From the NCBI GenBank assembly GCA_030272155.1, contig CP126191.1, positions 3,370,501 to 3,434,500 of the forward strand: DNA of 64,000 bases, in the 5' to 3' direction. Below the pieces are notes generated by a model. It was not told where the DNA came from. It ran no database searches and worked only from the letters and a program-made list of their open reading frames with translations. This DNA comes from Tetradesmus obliquus. Lineage: Eukaryota; Chlorophyta; Chlorophyceae; Sphaeropleales; Scenedesmaceae. Made by a program: the position numbers and the translations under genes. Positions 1 to 11,844 of this stretch are shown here, in pieces; position 1 is the stretch's first letter, and every line of letters starts with the position of its first letter.

Positions 1-2596
1 GGAGGCGGCGAGCCGTCCTGGCCCATGATCAGTGGGCTGCAGGCCCTGTCCACCAGCTGCTTCGCGGCAGCAGCCCCAGCCCCAGCACCAGGCCACTTGT
101 GCGCGCCAGCCTTGCTGCTGCCTGCCCAGGATGGTGAGCCGGCGCCAGGTGAGAAGTGGCCAGACCTGCCTGGCGAGATGCGGCCGCTGCTGTGGGGTGA
201 GACGCGGCCCAGGATCTGGCTGTGCTCGCCAGAGCCCAGAGGGCTGCGGGCACCTGCAGCACAACAATGCAGCAGCGGCAGCGGCAGCGGTGCACAGGAA
301 ATGAGGATGTCAGGCCATATGCTTTGTTTGGAAGGCACACCCATGAGACACGCGTTGTAGCTTGCCTTCTTCATCACACCCGCAGCAGCAGCAGCAGCCA
401 ACTTGGATAGCAGTTGCAGCTGCCCCAAGCTGGGCTGGTGCAACCTCGGCGCAGCTCACCGGGCGAGCGCCTGCCTGGGCTGATGCTGCCTGGGGGCGGC
501 TTGATGACCACCTCCCCCTTGACCAGCTGGCTCACGGTGGCCAGCTTGCCCGCAGCCACCTCGGCCTCGTAGGCTGCGCGCTTGGCCTCCTCCTCCGCCT
601 GCAGCTTAGCCTTGAACTCGTCCTCCATCAGCTTGAACAGCGGCGCGCGCCCTGGCGACAGCAGCAGGCAAGGCACTCGTTTCAATACGCTGCATCAGCG
701 TGATCGCCAGCCTCGCATCCGCATGTTCAAAGCATGCATTCCTGTCACAGAGCAGGCACGCCTGGGCGGCATACAGCATGCTGCAGTGTGCATACAGCCT
801 GATAGTCACTTTGAGTCACATATAAAGCTGCAACAGATGGTGGTGACCTGGCTCACCGCGCTGGTCCTGGTACTGCTTCCACGATGCCTCGCTCTTGGCC
901 ATGAGCTCAGCCTCCCGTGCCTTGAAGGCCTCCTGCAGCACGCGGCAAAGGCATCTGCCACGGTGACAACAATTGCAAGCACTGCTGCGCTTGTCACAAG
1001 TTGTGGCATGGCATACATGCCGTATACAATGCATCCTGCAGACAGCTCTCAACTGCAGTTGTTGCAATCACCACATGCAAAGCAAAGGTCACACACTGCC
1101 TTTTCTAAAACATATGTATCCAAGAGCAGCCACCCGCTCACATATTTGGCCTTGCGCTCCATCATGAGCTTGTGGTGCGCCTCCGCGCGCTGCGCCGCTG
1201 CTGCCGCCTTTGCCGCCTCCTCGCGCTCCTTCCTGGCTGCCTCCTGTGCCAGCCGCCTCTCACGCATGGCCTGCTTCTCAGCCTGCCACGCCCTGCAGCA
1301 GCACCACACACAACTGCTCAGCAGCGCAAGAGGCACATGGCCGTAGCTGCTGGATTGTGCACGGAACCAACAACGAGAGAGCTGCAGCTGCAACTGGTTT
1401 GCAAGAAACATATCACAAAAATATCCAAGCACCCAGGTGTGGTGACCTGGCAGCATGCCTCACACTCCTACTCCTGCTGTGACACGTCCACTGCCAGCCC
1501 TGCAGCTACACCTCATCACGCCAAGCATGCTCACTTGCGCTTGGCGTTCTCGTCCTTGCTAGGCGGCGTGACTTGCGGCAGCGGCTTGGGCTTGGGCGGC
1601 TCCACCTTGCCGTACAGCGTGAAGGGCTTGTCAGAGATGACTCCCACGCCCTCAGCCACCCTGACGCTGCTGTGGCTGCTGGTCAAGCCACCAGTGCTGC
1701 TGCCGCCTGCTGCACCTGAGCGCGCCTTGGCTAGTGCTTCCTTGGCCTTGCTGATGGTTGATGCCACGTTGCCAGCAGCGCTGGCAGCGCTGGGTGCTGC
1801 TGCTGCCGCGTCAGCGCGTGCAGCGCGGATCTTCATCAGCGCGTTGGCGCTGCCTGTGGCTGTGCCCACAGGCTGCTGGGCAGCTGCTTTCGTGCTTGCT
1901 GAGCTGGACTTGATGCTGGTGGACCTGGAGGCAGCTGCTGAGGGTGCTGCGGACTTGGCAGCAGCAGGAGTTGCGGAGCTCTTGCGTGAAGCTGCCTCTG
2001 GCTTTGCAGGAAGGCCAGGAGTCCTGTGGCTGCTGCTGATCCTGCCGCTGCTTAGGGCGCCTGGCTTGCTGCTGCTGCTCTTGTTGCTTGGCAGCTTCTC
2101 AAGTGCCTGCAGGATGAAACCAGTTGCAAAAACAGCAATGTGATTGTTGAATATGGTAAGACTCCTGCTATGCTGCATGCAACACACGTCTCTAGCACCA
2201 GTCTGCATTCTTTGTGATTGTCTTCATCTGTCTCATGGCCGTCAGCTGCTACGTGCCTGCCCTGCCAGGCGCTGCAACAGATCACGCATACTCACTTTTG
2301 GTGCAGCTGCAGTATCTTCTGCATCCAAAGCTTCAGCCGGCAGAGGCGTCGCCATATCTTGTCCTGCAGCATGTGGCAGAGTTGCATGAGCCCAAGCTCA
2401 CGTTGTTGCTGCCAATCAAGTAGGCACAACACAGGGGTATGACTGTTTTACACTGTACACTGGCAGTGCCTGGCATGTGCTGTTCTTGTGCTCAGCTTCC
2501 TGTGTGCACAGCGTCCATCTCTTCACCTTCACCTAGTGCTGAGCTTTCGTCAGCTGGCCCCACCAGCTCCAGCGGTTCATCCATCACCTCAGCCAT
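1..2596 (-). CDS. Coiled-coil, Ser/Pro-rich protein (3' end outside window)
   Basis: I do not recognise this gene. Seven exons read on the minus strand: 2596-2533 (or 2527), 2363-2296, 2106-1535, 1292-1142, 932-857, 651-460 and 253 to the left edge. All join in phase, with GTGAGN-type donors and mostly CTGCAG acceptors. The protein starts MAEVMDEPLELVGP and is acidic at first. A Ser/Ala/Lys-rich stretch of about 190 residues follows, ending KPFTLYGKVEPPKPKPLP. Next come two charged helical blocks likely to form coiled coil (around MRERRLAQEAARKEREEA and LMEDEFKAKLQAEEEAK). The tail has repeated SPGR/SPG motifs that could be phosphorylated. The charged blocks resemble cytoskeletal or ciliary coiled-coil proteins, but no family can be named. 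It is divergent from the ataxin-10 gene. Exon structure is well supported; function is unknown. Confidence 0.75.
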
Positions 2597-3243
2597 TGAG
2601 CGTTCAGCTGCGCTGGCGACACAACGTGCGCCCCTGTACACATGTGTAACACATCACATGCCAGTACTCATACTCAGTAGGGGCCCACACAAGCTTTGAC
2701 AGGCGTGCAGCTACGCTTGAAGAACACAACATGCAGTGCATCTGATTCCTTTGTTTCAAACGGTGGTCGCACTGCTCCCAGCAACGCCAAGCTGAACAGT
2801 ACATGAAGGGTCATCACTCCAGCAATAAACATCAGTGTCCTGCATGCACAGCCTGTGCCAGCATTTGCTTGCGTGAGCAAGAGCTCACCCGACTATAGCT
2901 TGTCCCTTGATGATATGCTGATTTACTTCCACTAGCTACAAGCGTCTTAAAACAGGCTTGGGAGGTGTCGACGTTGTAGGGACCACTGCCAGTGCTCAGC
3001 GGTGCAACACATCACACTGATGAGCTTAATCACATGTCATCGACTTAGATAACAGGCCCACAGCATCGAAACCCTTATGTCAGCCTTGCGGTTGGTCAAA
3101 ACATCACACTAACACGTCACACTGTCGGGTTGCTGACGCGCTGCCTGCAACACGGGTATTGCCATCGCATGGACACGCACGAACTGATTTAAAGCAGTGT
3201 AGTTGCAGGGGCGCCTCAGTAATTGATTGTATGTTGGTGTGCC
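2597..3243. promoter_or_regulatory. Divergent intergenic region
   Basis: About 650 bases separate the start codons of the coiled-coil gene (-) and the ataxin-10 gene (+). No convincing coding sequence is visible, and no TATA box or other element stands out. By position it must hold both promoters and 5' UTRs. Confidence 0.4.
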
Positions 3244-4165
3244 ATGACGCAGCAGCAGCAGCAGCAGCACCAGGAGCAGCACCTGGCCGGATGCTTGCAG
3301 CTGTCCAAGACCGGCTCTGGGCGGCTGCAGTTGATAGATAGTGGAGAACTTGAGGCCTTATGCGTTCTTGCCTCAAGTGTGCTGCCTTCTTGGTAAGAGC
3401 CTGAGCGCTTGCTTGCCAGCAAGGCAAGTGCTGCTGCCGGCCACCATGCATGCAACTGACCGTCAGAACTTTTCTTGTACACATTGCTCACTATACACCT
3501 GCAGGGAAACGAATAGCAGCCATGGGAGTGCTGCACCTGCGCAGCAGGCTTTGACACTGCTGCGGGTGCTGCGCAATGCCTGTGCCGCTGGTCCTGCAGC
3601 AGCTGAGGTGCTGCAAGCCAATGCAGTACACACGCATGCAGCGCAGCTAGCAGCAGCCATTGCACAAGCGCAGGTGCAGGTGACGACACTAGACCCTGAG
3701 CAGTGTAAGGAGCAGCTGCTGCTGCTGGTGACTGCGCTGCAACTCCTGGCGAACATGTGTGCAGCAGCAGCAGAGGCTGCTGCTGCTGTATGGACAGTGC
3801 TCTTCCCTGACAGGCTGCTGAAAATTCTGGCTGTACTAGAAGGTAATACCCCTTCGAGCTCTTCGTACTTTTGAGTGTGCTGCTGCCGCCAGTGCTACAT
3901 CGGTTTGATTGCAAACATTGCAGCAGCACCTGCATTGACAACTTGTGGACTCCGCACTGCTGCCCTGCTTTGCCTGCAGTGGACGTGCATGAGGTGGCAG
4001 CGCTGGTTGTGCTGTACTGCGTGAGGGCAGGTGGCAGCGCATTGGCAGACATGACCCGCGCAGGCGCAGCTGCAGGCAGCATCTGGCTGCGCCTGCTGGC
4101 TCCTGTGATGGCAGCATCTAACTCCACTGCACACAGCACCAGCTTGGGCAGTGGTGGCGCTCCAA

Positions 4166-4218
<53 letters not shown>

Positions 4219-4573
4219 GATGCCAGCGGTGAGGCACCGCCAGTGGCAACAAGCGGTGTAGATACAACTGGTAATGACAACCTGTGCCTTCTGGTGAAGG
4301 CTGTTGCCCTGCAGTATGACTGCCTGCAGCAGGTGTTGCAGTGCCTGCAGCTCAGCGGTGAAGCAGCAGACGGTGACAGCTCAGCGGCACGCAGTTCTGC
4401 AGACACTGGCAGCAGCAGCAGCAGCAGCAGCTGCAGCAGCCAGCAAGCTGCAGCGCTGCAATCAAACATTGCACATGCTGTGCTTCTGCATATAGTGGAA
4501 GCAGAGGTAGGTACGGTGCCAAATGCAGAAGCTTCTCCAGCTGGCAGTCAAGTAGACACAGCAGCACAGCCAG

Positions 4574-4625
<52 letters not shown>

Positions 4626-5162
4626 GCAGCAGGTGTTAGGGTGGCTGGCGTGCCTGGTGAGGCTGGTGAGGCAACTGTCATGCCAACTCAGCAGCGCTGC
4701 TGCCGGCTGCGACAGCGTGGCTGCTCATGTGCTGGAGGCGGCACTGCAGGCAAGTGTGCTGGTGTGCTGTGTGATGCATTTCGGGGATGCTGCTTTCTTT
4801 TGGCTGTTGTTCTTTGGAAAAGCTGTATTGCTGTGGTGATACGGCCGAACAACAGCGCAGAGCTGGCCGATACGTTGTGTCTGCATGCTATAGTATGGCA
4901 CCGACACATCTCATGCTTCCTTACACTGCTGCAGCACCACAACACCTGCTGCGTCGCTACATGTCCTTCCTTGCTACCTGCAGGTTCTACGGGCTGTGGT
5001 GGGCAGGGAGGACGCCGGCAGGGGCTTGCTGCAGTACGCAGCAGCAGCAGCAAGCAGCGGCGGCAGCTGCGGCGATTGCGTGTCACAGCTGCACTCCCTC
5101 GGCCTCACGCAGCTCGTGCTGGGCATGCTGCAGCAGCTGCCACCACCACCCAAGCTCCGCGA

Positions 5163-5201
<39 letters not shown>

Positions 5202-5568
5202 CTCCCAGCAGCAGCCATATGCCGGCTACAGAGCAGACCTCGTCGCGCTGCTGAGCAACATGCTCTATGGCCGCCGCAGCATCCAAGATGAGCTGCTGGC
5301 GTCAGGCGGCGTGGAGGTGCTGCTGAACAACTGCAACCTAGACGACACAGCGCCGCTAGCGCGCGAGTGGGCGCTGTGGTCGGTGCGCAACATGTGCAGG
5401 GATAATGAGGCGGTACAGCAGTACATTGCGCAGTTCACGGCAGTTGAGGCAGTACAGTCTGCTGAGCTGCAGCGCATGGGCAAGGAGCTGCAGCTGGACA
5501 GAGCAACAAACAAGCTGAGCCTAGTCGACAAGCCAAAGCAGCAACAGCAGCAGCAGCAGCAACAGTAG
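3244..5568 (+). CDS. ATXN10: Ataxin-10 homologue with polyglutamine tracts
   Basis: Four exons (3244-3392, 3505-3842, 3980-4749, 4984-5568) close in phase to give 613 residues. The start MTQQQQQQHQEQHL has a favourable GCCATGA context. The C-terminal part holds the ataxin-10 domain: DLVALLSNMLYGRRSIQDEL, then NNCNLDDTAPLAREWALWS and VRNMCRDNEAVQQYI, which match the family's conserved 'N-x-C-x-D-D-x-P-x-x-x-E-W' block. The N-terminal half is helical and armadillo-like (TLLRVLRNAC). Exon 3 encodes Q16 from pure CAG (4168-4215) and Q19 (4576-4632); exon 4 adds about Q11 (5167-5199) and a glutamine-rich C-terminus. Intron 3 (4750-4983) is a GC-AG intron with donor CAG/GCAAGT. Family members act as cytosolic scaffolds, and in animals at the cilium base and in cytokinesis; the role here is inferred. 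Confidence 0.87.
4168..4215 (+). repeat. Uninterrupted (CAG)16 in coding exon
   Basis: Sixteen perfect CAG codons encode Q16 in exon 3 of the ataxin-10 homologue. There is no CAA interruption, so the tract should be length-variable between strains. Confidence 0.95.
4576..4632 (+). repeat. (CAG)n coding tract, 19 codons, one CAA
   Basis: Second polyglutamine tract of the ataxin-10 homologue. It is CAG throughout except for a single CAA near the middle. Confidence 0.93.
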
Positions 5569-6521
5569 CAGCACCAGCAACTGGCAGCAGTGGCGGCTAC
5601 AGCAGTCGAGGCTTCAGACGCAGACTATGTACAACACAGTCTGGTAGAACTGTACGTAGGGTGGCGTTATAGGAGATGCCATTATAAGCAGCTTGTGTCC
5701 TGGCCGTTATGCAGTCCTTGGCATTATGATAGTGCTGATCCCTGGCTGTCATTACCTATTGCCTTCAGCTGTGGGCTCCCCGGGGTAGTATCGCATTTGC
5801 TTGAGGCGAGCTTGCTAAGGCTTGGCCAGGCAACGGCAGAAGGTCGCAGGACACGCTGTTGCATAAAACCAGCACTGCCGCTGGCTGTTTAAAGGAGGAC
5901 ACAGCACTTGTCACCAGCAGCTTGCTGGCGTCATTACAACTCAACATGTGTGATCCCTACATGGGCCGGATGGACAGGTGCACGTCACCGTGTATTTACA
6001 CTGCGCCTGTACTGTGATTCCTGCACCTCCTTATACTGTACTGGACCACGTGCATTGCACTGGACACCAGCGTTTTCTGAAAGCATCGTTGTAAAGTACG
6101 GCAGCAGCAGCCCTGCACTGCAACACGGCTGCAAGCCAAATGCAGGGTGATAAAGCCAAGAATACAATTGCTGCATTTTTCAGCATAACTTTGCTGTTGT
6201 GGCGCCGCCCCGCATAGCGCTATTCCTACCTACATGCCCTGCCAACACCAGCTTGCCAACCAACCATACAGTTGCCGATGCACTGCAACAGCCTGGCTGC
6301 TCATGGTGATCACCACGCAACAGCCGCGCAATCGCAGCACAGCCAATGCCCATCCAAACTTTGAAAGTTGAACATTGCGACGCAAGACAAAGCACCATCC
6401 ATCCACTCTCCACACAACCATTTGCCATTTGCCTGAGCCCACACAGCCGATTCTGCCACATGCACCCAACCCATTGGTGCCATGCCACTGTCTCACTGAC
6501 AGAGAAGCTGCTGCTGCGCCT
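5569..6521. other. Convergent intergenic region
   Basis: About 950 bases lie between the stop codons of ataxin-10 (+) and alpha-SNAP (-). No gene is recognisable. A TGTAA, the usual green-algal polyadenylation signal, occurs on the plus strand near 6090, and its complement occurs near 5994. Either could end one of the two transcripts. Confidence 0.4.
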
Positions 6522-7641
6522 CTACAGCAGCTCATCCTCGCTGTTGCCGCCGGCCTCCTCGCCTGCCTGGCGCGCCTGCAGCCGCCGCTTCACCCGCAGC
6601 AGCATGGCTGTCTTCCACGCGTCCAGCCGCGTTAGCGCATCAAACTCTGCTACTGCCGTCGCAAACGCCTTCTCATCTGCTGCTGCCAGCGCCTCCACGC
6701 ACTGCTCCAGCAGCCCTGCCTCGCGGCTTCCTGCGAACTGCAGGTCCACGTCCCTGTACTGCTCCAGCTTCACCTGCAGGTCGTCGTCTGCTGCGTAACA
6801 CAGCGCGCAGATGCCGGCTTGCAGGAGGTAGCCCTTGGCGGAGAACTTGAGCAGGTTGTTCTCCGTGCATGCGCGCGCAACGTCTGCGTAGATCTCCTCA
6901 GCTGCAGCGTACCGCTCCAGATCTGCTGACAGCTCTGCCACCTTGATGCGGGCCTTGTTTGCGTCGCTGGTGCTGTTCTCTGTGGCAAACAGGTCTGCGG
7001 CTTGGTTGTAGAACTGGATGGCCTCCTCCTTCAGGCCCTGCTTCTCCTGAGCCTCTGCTATGTCGCGCAGCTGGCGGGCAGCCATGTTCAGGCGGCCCAT
7101 GTCTGTGTAGATCTCCACGGCACGCTGCAGCAGGCCGACTGCTTCGCCGGGTGCTAGCTTCATGGCGCACTTGGCACCCTCTACATAAGCGCTAGCGGCA
7201 TCGTGTTTGCTGTCCTGCTTGATGTGCAGGTCTGCAAGCTGCCGGTACGCTTCTGCTGCTTCCTTCCAGGCCTTGCCTAGCTTGTAGTAGTTGGCAGCCT
7301 TCTCCATGAGCTCTGCTGCTTCCTCGGTCTTGTTGCCAGCAAGGCCTGGAGCAGTACAGTACAGTTTTGTTTGTTGTCAGGGTAAGACTCGAGCCAGCAG
7401 CATGTTCTACCCTACAATGCTTACTTCCCAGATTTCAGGAACCACACATGCTGCTGGTGACTGAATGCCATCTGATTGGCGTGAAGCATGCATGCAAGCA
7501 GGTGCTGTACCTGCTCTCTTACTACTGTTCAAGTTGCAACGCAGTGATGCAGTGGCCCTCACCAAAAAAGCTGAAGCTTTTAAGCTTCTTTTGAGCTTTA
7601 TCAAAGAACTCATCGCCCCTTGCTATGCTGTCTGCTGCCAT
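6522..7641 (-). CDS. SNAP: Alpha-SNAP (soluble NSF attachment protein)
   Basis: Two exons (7641-7563 and 7345-6522) with one phase-1 intron give 300 residues, close to the usual 290-295. The start MAADSIARGDEFFDKAQKKL leads into the family's membrane-contacting FFG loop (SFSFFG). TPR-like helical repeats follow, including EKAANYYKLGKAWKEAAEAY, GEAVGLLQRAVEIYTDMGR and EEAIQFYNQAADLF. The C-terminus ends EDELL, and the leucine near the end is the one family members need to stimulate NSF. The protein is cytosolic: it binds SNARE bundles and recruits the NSF ATPase to take them apart after membrane fusion. It is convergent with ataxin-10 and divergent from CNOT10 (364 bases between start codons). 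Confidence 0.96.
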
Positions 7642-8004
7642 GGTTGCGAAGGGTGAAATGAACGAACAGCAGGTAGAGCAGCGCGGGCGCAAGATAGCAA
7701 CAGTCGACAACGCAATGTAGTTGTGCTGATCTTTCACGTGAGGGATGATCTGCTCTGCCCTGAGTAGGGAACGAACCAGGTCTTATTCATGTGACAGGCA
7801 GCGAACAACGTCCAAGGGAACAACCAAAAGGTCCGGATGCGACCATCATACAACTGCTTTCACTACTCTTGCAATGCACTTGCGTACCATCTACTTCCAC
7901 CCACGATTCGCATCGAGTTGCAGCAGCAGCAGCATCACTTGCTGACATGACTGCTTCGGCTCACCCCACACAGGCTACCCATATCAATTAGCTCTGCTGG
8001 CTGT
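7642..8004. promoter_or_regulatory. Divergent promoter region, alpha-SNAP / CNOT10
   Basis: These 363 bases separate two divergent start codons. No coding sequence is evident. A short spacer between two housekeeping genes suggests a shared promoter; no specific motif is identified. Confidence 0.45.
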
Positions 8005-11000
8005 ATGGGGTCTCCTCAGCCTTACCCAGGGGTCTCTGGTCCCGGCGGTGACAGCGTGCTGGCAGCTGAGCTAGCAACAGAAGGGACAGCACTGTGGGCT
8101 TTGGGGCAGCACGATGCAGCACTGCAGACCTTGCAGCGCATGGAGGGACTACTCCCCAACGACCCAAAGGCACGGCAACAACTCTAAACTTCCCAGTACA
8201 CAGCAACCATCAGGCCTGCAGCCCACTGCCAAACACTTTGACTGCTTGCGCCCTGTTCCTGCAAGTGCATGTCCAGCCTTGCTGTTGTAAGAGCCCATCA
8301 TCGCAGGCTGCAGTGGCTGATGTTGGTGTTTGTTGCTGCTGTGCAGGTGCAGCTCAACATGTGGCTGGCAGCATACTATGCAGATCCTGGCGCAAGCTTA
8401 GAGGCCCTCAGCGAGCAGCTGGCAGCCTGGCTGGTGAGCTGCTGCCTGGCTGCAACTGCTCACAGATGCTTGTGGCGCAAGACCCTGCACGAAGGCTAGT
8501 GTTCAGCTAGGCTTGCCTGCAGCCCTCTGCAGCAATGCTTAACCCCCAGCGTCTGTCCTGCAGCCCAGCCATGGCCTGCAGGTTTGCAGCAAGCATCTTT
8601 CGCCCAGCCTACGCACACAGCCTGTTGCGCTGTCCTGCAACTGCTACGTTCTGTTTACTCTCGCTGATTGCCGCTTACAGGACACTCACAAGCAGCCACC
8701 TGGCGAGCCCAGCAGCCCCACTTACACAGCAGCAGCCATCAACTACGGCATCCTGTTGTTCGTGCAGCAGCAGCATGCAAAGGCGCTTGCAGTGCTGGAG
8801 CCCCTCTACAGTGATGTGGAGGCCATCCACGGAGGTGCAGCGCTGTGCTTGTGTGTGCTGCTGCTAGAGGTCTATCTGGGCAGCGGTCAACTGCCAAAGG
8901 CAGCGCAGGTGCTGCACTACCTGCAGTCATCAAACTCGCCTGGCGTGCCAGTGCGTGCAGCGTTCAGTGATGATGTGGGCGATGAGGCAGCCAGCAGCCA
9001 TGCACACGACCCAGAGCACGGCCAGCAGCTGCAGCAGCAGCTGCAGGCATCTCCGAAGCAGTCTCCAAGGCAACAGCAGCAGCAGCTGCTGATGTCGTCG
9101 CCTAAGCGGCCGCCGCTGCAGCAGCCCTCACCAATGCAGTCACCCAGGGTGATACTGGGCGCTGGGCAGCAGGAGCAGCAGGCGCAGCAGGCTGAGCAGC
9201 AGCCTGAGCTGCCTGTCTGCTTGGACCTGCCCATAGTGACGCGCTGTACTTCGGCCTTCATGCAGCAGGTGCGTGCTGCTGCAGGCCATACAGTTGAGCG
9301 GCTTGCTGCAATGTATGGTGCCTGGTCCTGCAAGCATCCAATGGGCAGGGGGCAATGTAAAGTTTGGTCAAGAGCTGCGGTGCCTGACTGATTGGCACAT
9401 CAGCCCCATAATCATGGCTGCACCACTTCTGCTACCTCTGTGTGCGGGGTTGTGTCCCATATTCACGGCCCTTCTGTTGACCCGTGCGGAGCTGTCGCGG
9501 TGGTGTGTGTTCTGTCGCTGTTGCTGCTGCACTGCAGGTGGCCCAGCTGGTGGAGCAGCAAGGCGGGCAGCTGTCAGGCATGGACGTGCCAGCGCTGCTG
9601 CACGTGTACAAAGCACGGCTGGCGATAGCCTGCTGCAACCACAAGGCTGCAAAGAAAGAGGTGCGGCCATGCGGCATACTCCCACGCACATGGTACAGCG
9701 CGGCATGCTGGTGTAGCGTACTTGATGTTTGTGGGCTGCTGCGGCTGCTGCTGCGCTGCTGCTGCTGCTGCTGCTGCATGCAAGAATTACTCAGGTATAT
9801 CTGTGCCTAATGCCATGCTTGCTTGTGTGCCTGCCATATACAGGTGCGTGCGCTGCTGGTGCTGCAGCCCAGCAGTCCAGTGGCTCTGCTGCTCAAGTCG
9901 CAGCTGGAGGTGCTGCGGCAGCAGCCTAAGAAGGCACTGAAGGCGCTGGGGCCGCTGCTGGCCGCCATCAGCGAATGCACACCCAGGTGCGGCGGGGTGG
10001 GAGCAGCGCTGGGTGTAACAGTTGGAACAGCTGCGGCAGGCATGCATGTATGTCCCACTGCTGGGCCACCCCAAGCGACAACTTCAGCTTCTGTATGCGC
10101 TGCCGGGTGCGCTTGAAGTTTGGTTGTATCACTGCCCAAGACAACCTGTGGCCTGCTGCTTGCATGCTGGTGCTGCAGGTGTAGGCTGCAGCTGCTGAAT
10201 GTGCTGGCAGCGATTCACCACCAGCTGGGCAAGCACCACGTCGCCGCACTGTACCTCAGCACAGCACTGGCGCAGCAGGCAGCCTATAGCAAGCAGCAAG
10301 GGCCGCCCAGCAGCCAGGACGCAGCAAAGCAGCAGCAGCAAGGCTCTGGGAAGCAAGGCAAGCAAAAGCACGCAGCTGGGAAGCAGGGTGGCAAAGGCAA
10401 TGCAGCCAAAGCAAAGCCACAATCAGCAGCAGCAGAACAGCAGCAGCAGCAGCAGGATGCATTGGATCCAAGGGACAGCCGCTGGCTGCTTCCTGATGAT
10501 GCCAATGCCTTGCAGTACAACCTAGGTCTGCAGCAGCTGGCGCTGCAGAACTGGCAAGGAGCCATGGACTGCTTTGAAAGTGCCAGCTGCAGCCTATACA
10601 TGCAGCCGCAGCTATGGCTGCGGCTGGCAGAGGCGACCATCAGCTTGTATCATGAGCAGCACGAGCAGCAGCAGCAGCAGCAGCTCCCAGTGCAAATACA
10701 GGCAGGACAGCAGCAGCAGCAGCAGCAGCAGCAGCACAGGGCTGGCAGCAGTGATGCTGCTTGCCAGCCGGGCGCTGCACTGCTGCAGCAAGCAGCAGAG
10801 CAGCTGTCCACAGGCTTGTCGCTGCTGCGGCAGCAGCAGGCTGAAGCAGCCAAACAAGCAGAGGAGGCAGCAGCTGCCATGACAGCAGCTGCGGCTGCCG
10901 CAGCTGCGGCAGGTGGGCTGCCGTCAACGCAGCAGCAAGGGGCGTGGCTGGGCGCTGCAGGTCAAAGCAGCTTGTTTGACCAGCCTGATGCACCCGGCGG

Positions 11001-11844
11001 CAGTAGCGAGATCGCAGGCTTCAGCAGCAGCAGCAGCATGCCACATGCCAGCAGCCTGTTTGGCGGCGTTGTTGCTGCCGCTGTTGCTGCTGCTGGACCT
11101 GGCACTGCTGATGCGCTGGGATCGGCAGTAGCAGCAGCAGCAGGCAGCATCACACCCCTCGATGCCTGCATGCTCCCGCCTGGCACAGCTGCTGTGCAGC
11201 AAGCCCTACTCGCAAACCAAGCCTACGTGCAGCTGCTGCTGCAGCAGCCGCTGCCAGCACTTGAAGCAGCGAAAGCACTCCTCGCCTGCAGCAGCATGAG
11301 CCCTCAGCAGCACTACCTCGGCAGCTGCTATGCTGCTGAGGCGCTGTGCTTGCTAGGCCGCACAGAGGATGCAGCGGAGCAGCTGCAGGGGCACATGGCT
11401 CTGTACATGAGCAGCAGCTCGGTAGCAGCGGGCGCTCCAGCTGACCATGGCAGCAGCAGCTTTGCGGCAGACTACTCATCCAATGCAGCAGCTGCTGCTG
11501 CTGCTGCCGTGGGAGTTCCGCTGGTGCCTGCAGGCAGTATCATGTCAGACGATGATGGCAGCTGTGCAGGGTGCAAGAGCAGCGGCCCCTGCAGCATTCT
11601 CACTCCTGGCCACTCCCATACAGGCAGCAGCAGCATGGCACAGCAGCGTGAGCGCCAGACAGCACTGCTCTGCAACATGTCGAGCGTGCTTGCCATGCAA
11701 GGCGGGGACCTGCAGGAGAGCAGGCGCTACGCAGCACTTGCAGCAGCACAGGATGCTGCATGCGGGGGCTCGCAGCTGCTGTCTGAGCTGTCTGGCCATG
11801 CTTCGCTGCAGCTGCAAGCTCAGCTGGGCGGTTTGCAAGCATGA
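8005..11844 (+). CDS. CNOT10: CCR4-NOT complex subunit 10 homologue
   Basis: Six exons (8005-8169, 8347-8433, 8681-9268, 9538-9660, 9844-9986, 10179-11844) join in phase to 923 residues. Homology to CNOT10 is visible in order: PNDPK/VQLNMWLAAYY (human-like DDYK-IILN), AAAINYGILLFVQQQHAKAL, ALCLCVLLLEVYLGSGQLP, HVYKARLAIACCNHKAAKKE, SPVALLLKSQLEVLRQQPKK and LAAIHHQLGKHHVAALYLS. These are TPR-like helices. Gln/Ala/Ser-rich linkers swell the C-terminal half. In animals CNOT10 binds CNOT11 and the N-terminus of CNOT1 in the cytoplasmic deadenylase. Intron 1 needs a GC donor (AAAG/GCACGG) to align with the family. The last acceptor is ambiguous (10179 or 10185, both in frame). The start could lie in an upstream exon. 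Confidence 0.85.

Noticed and set aside
3216-4469. 417-residue minus-strand open frame opposite ataxin-10
   Set aside because: Its Cys/Leu runs are the complement of the CAG tracts, and the plus-strand gene model explains the region fully.
9000-11844. Long minus-strand open frames rich in Cys, Leu and Ser opposite CNOT10
   Set aside because: They are antisense shadows of CAG/GCA-rich coding sequence (CTG read as Leu, TGC as Cys) with no splice logic or recognisable motif.
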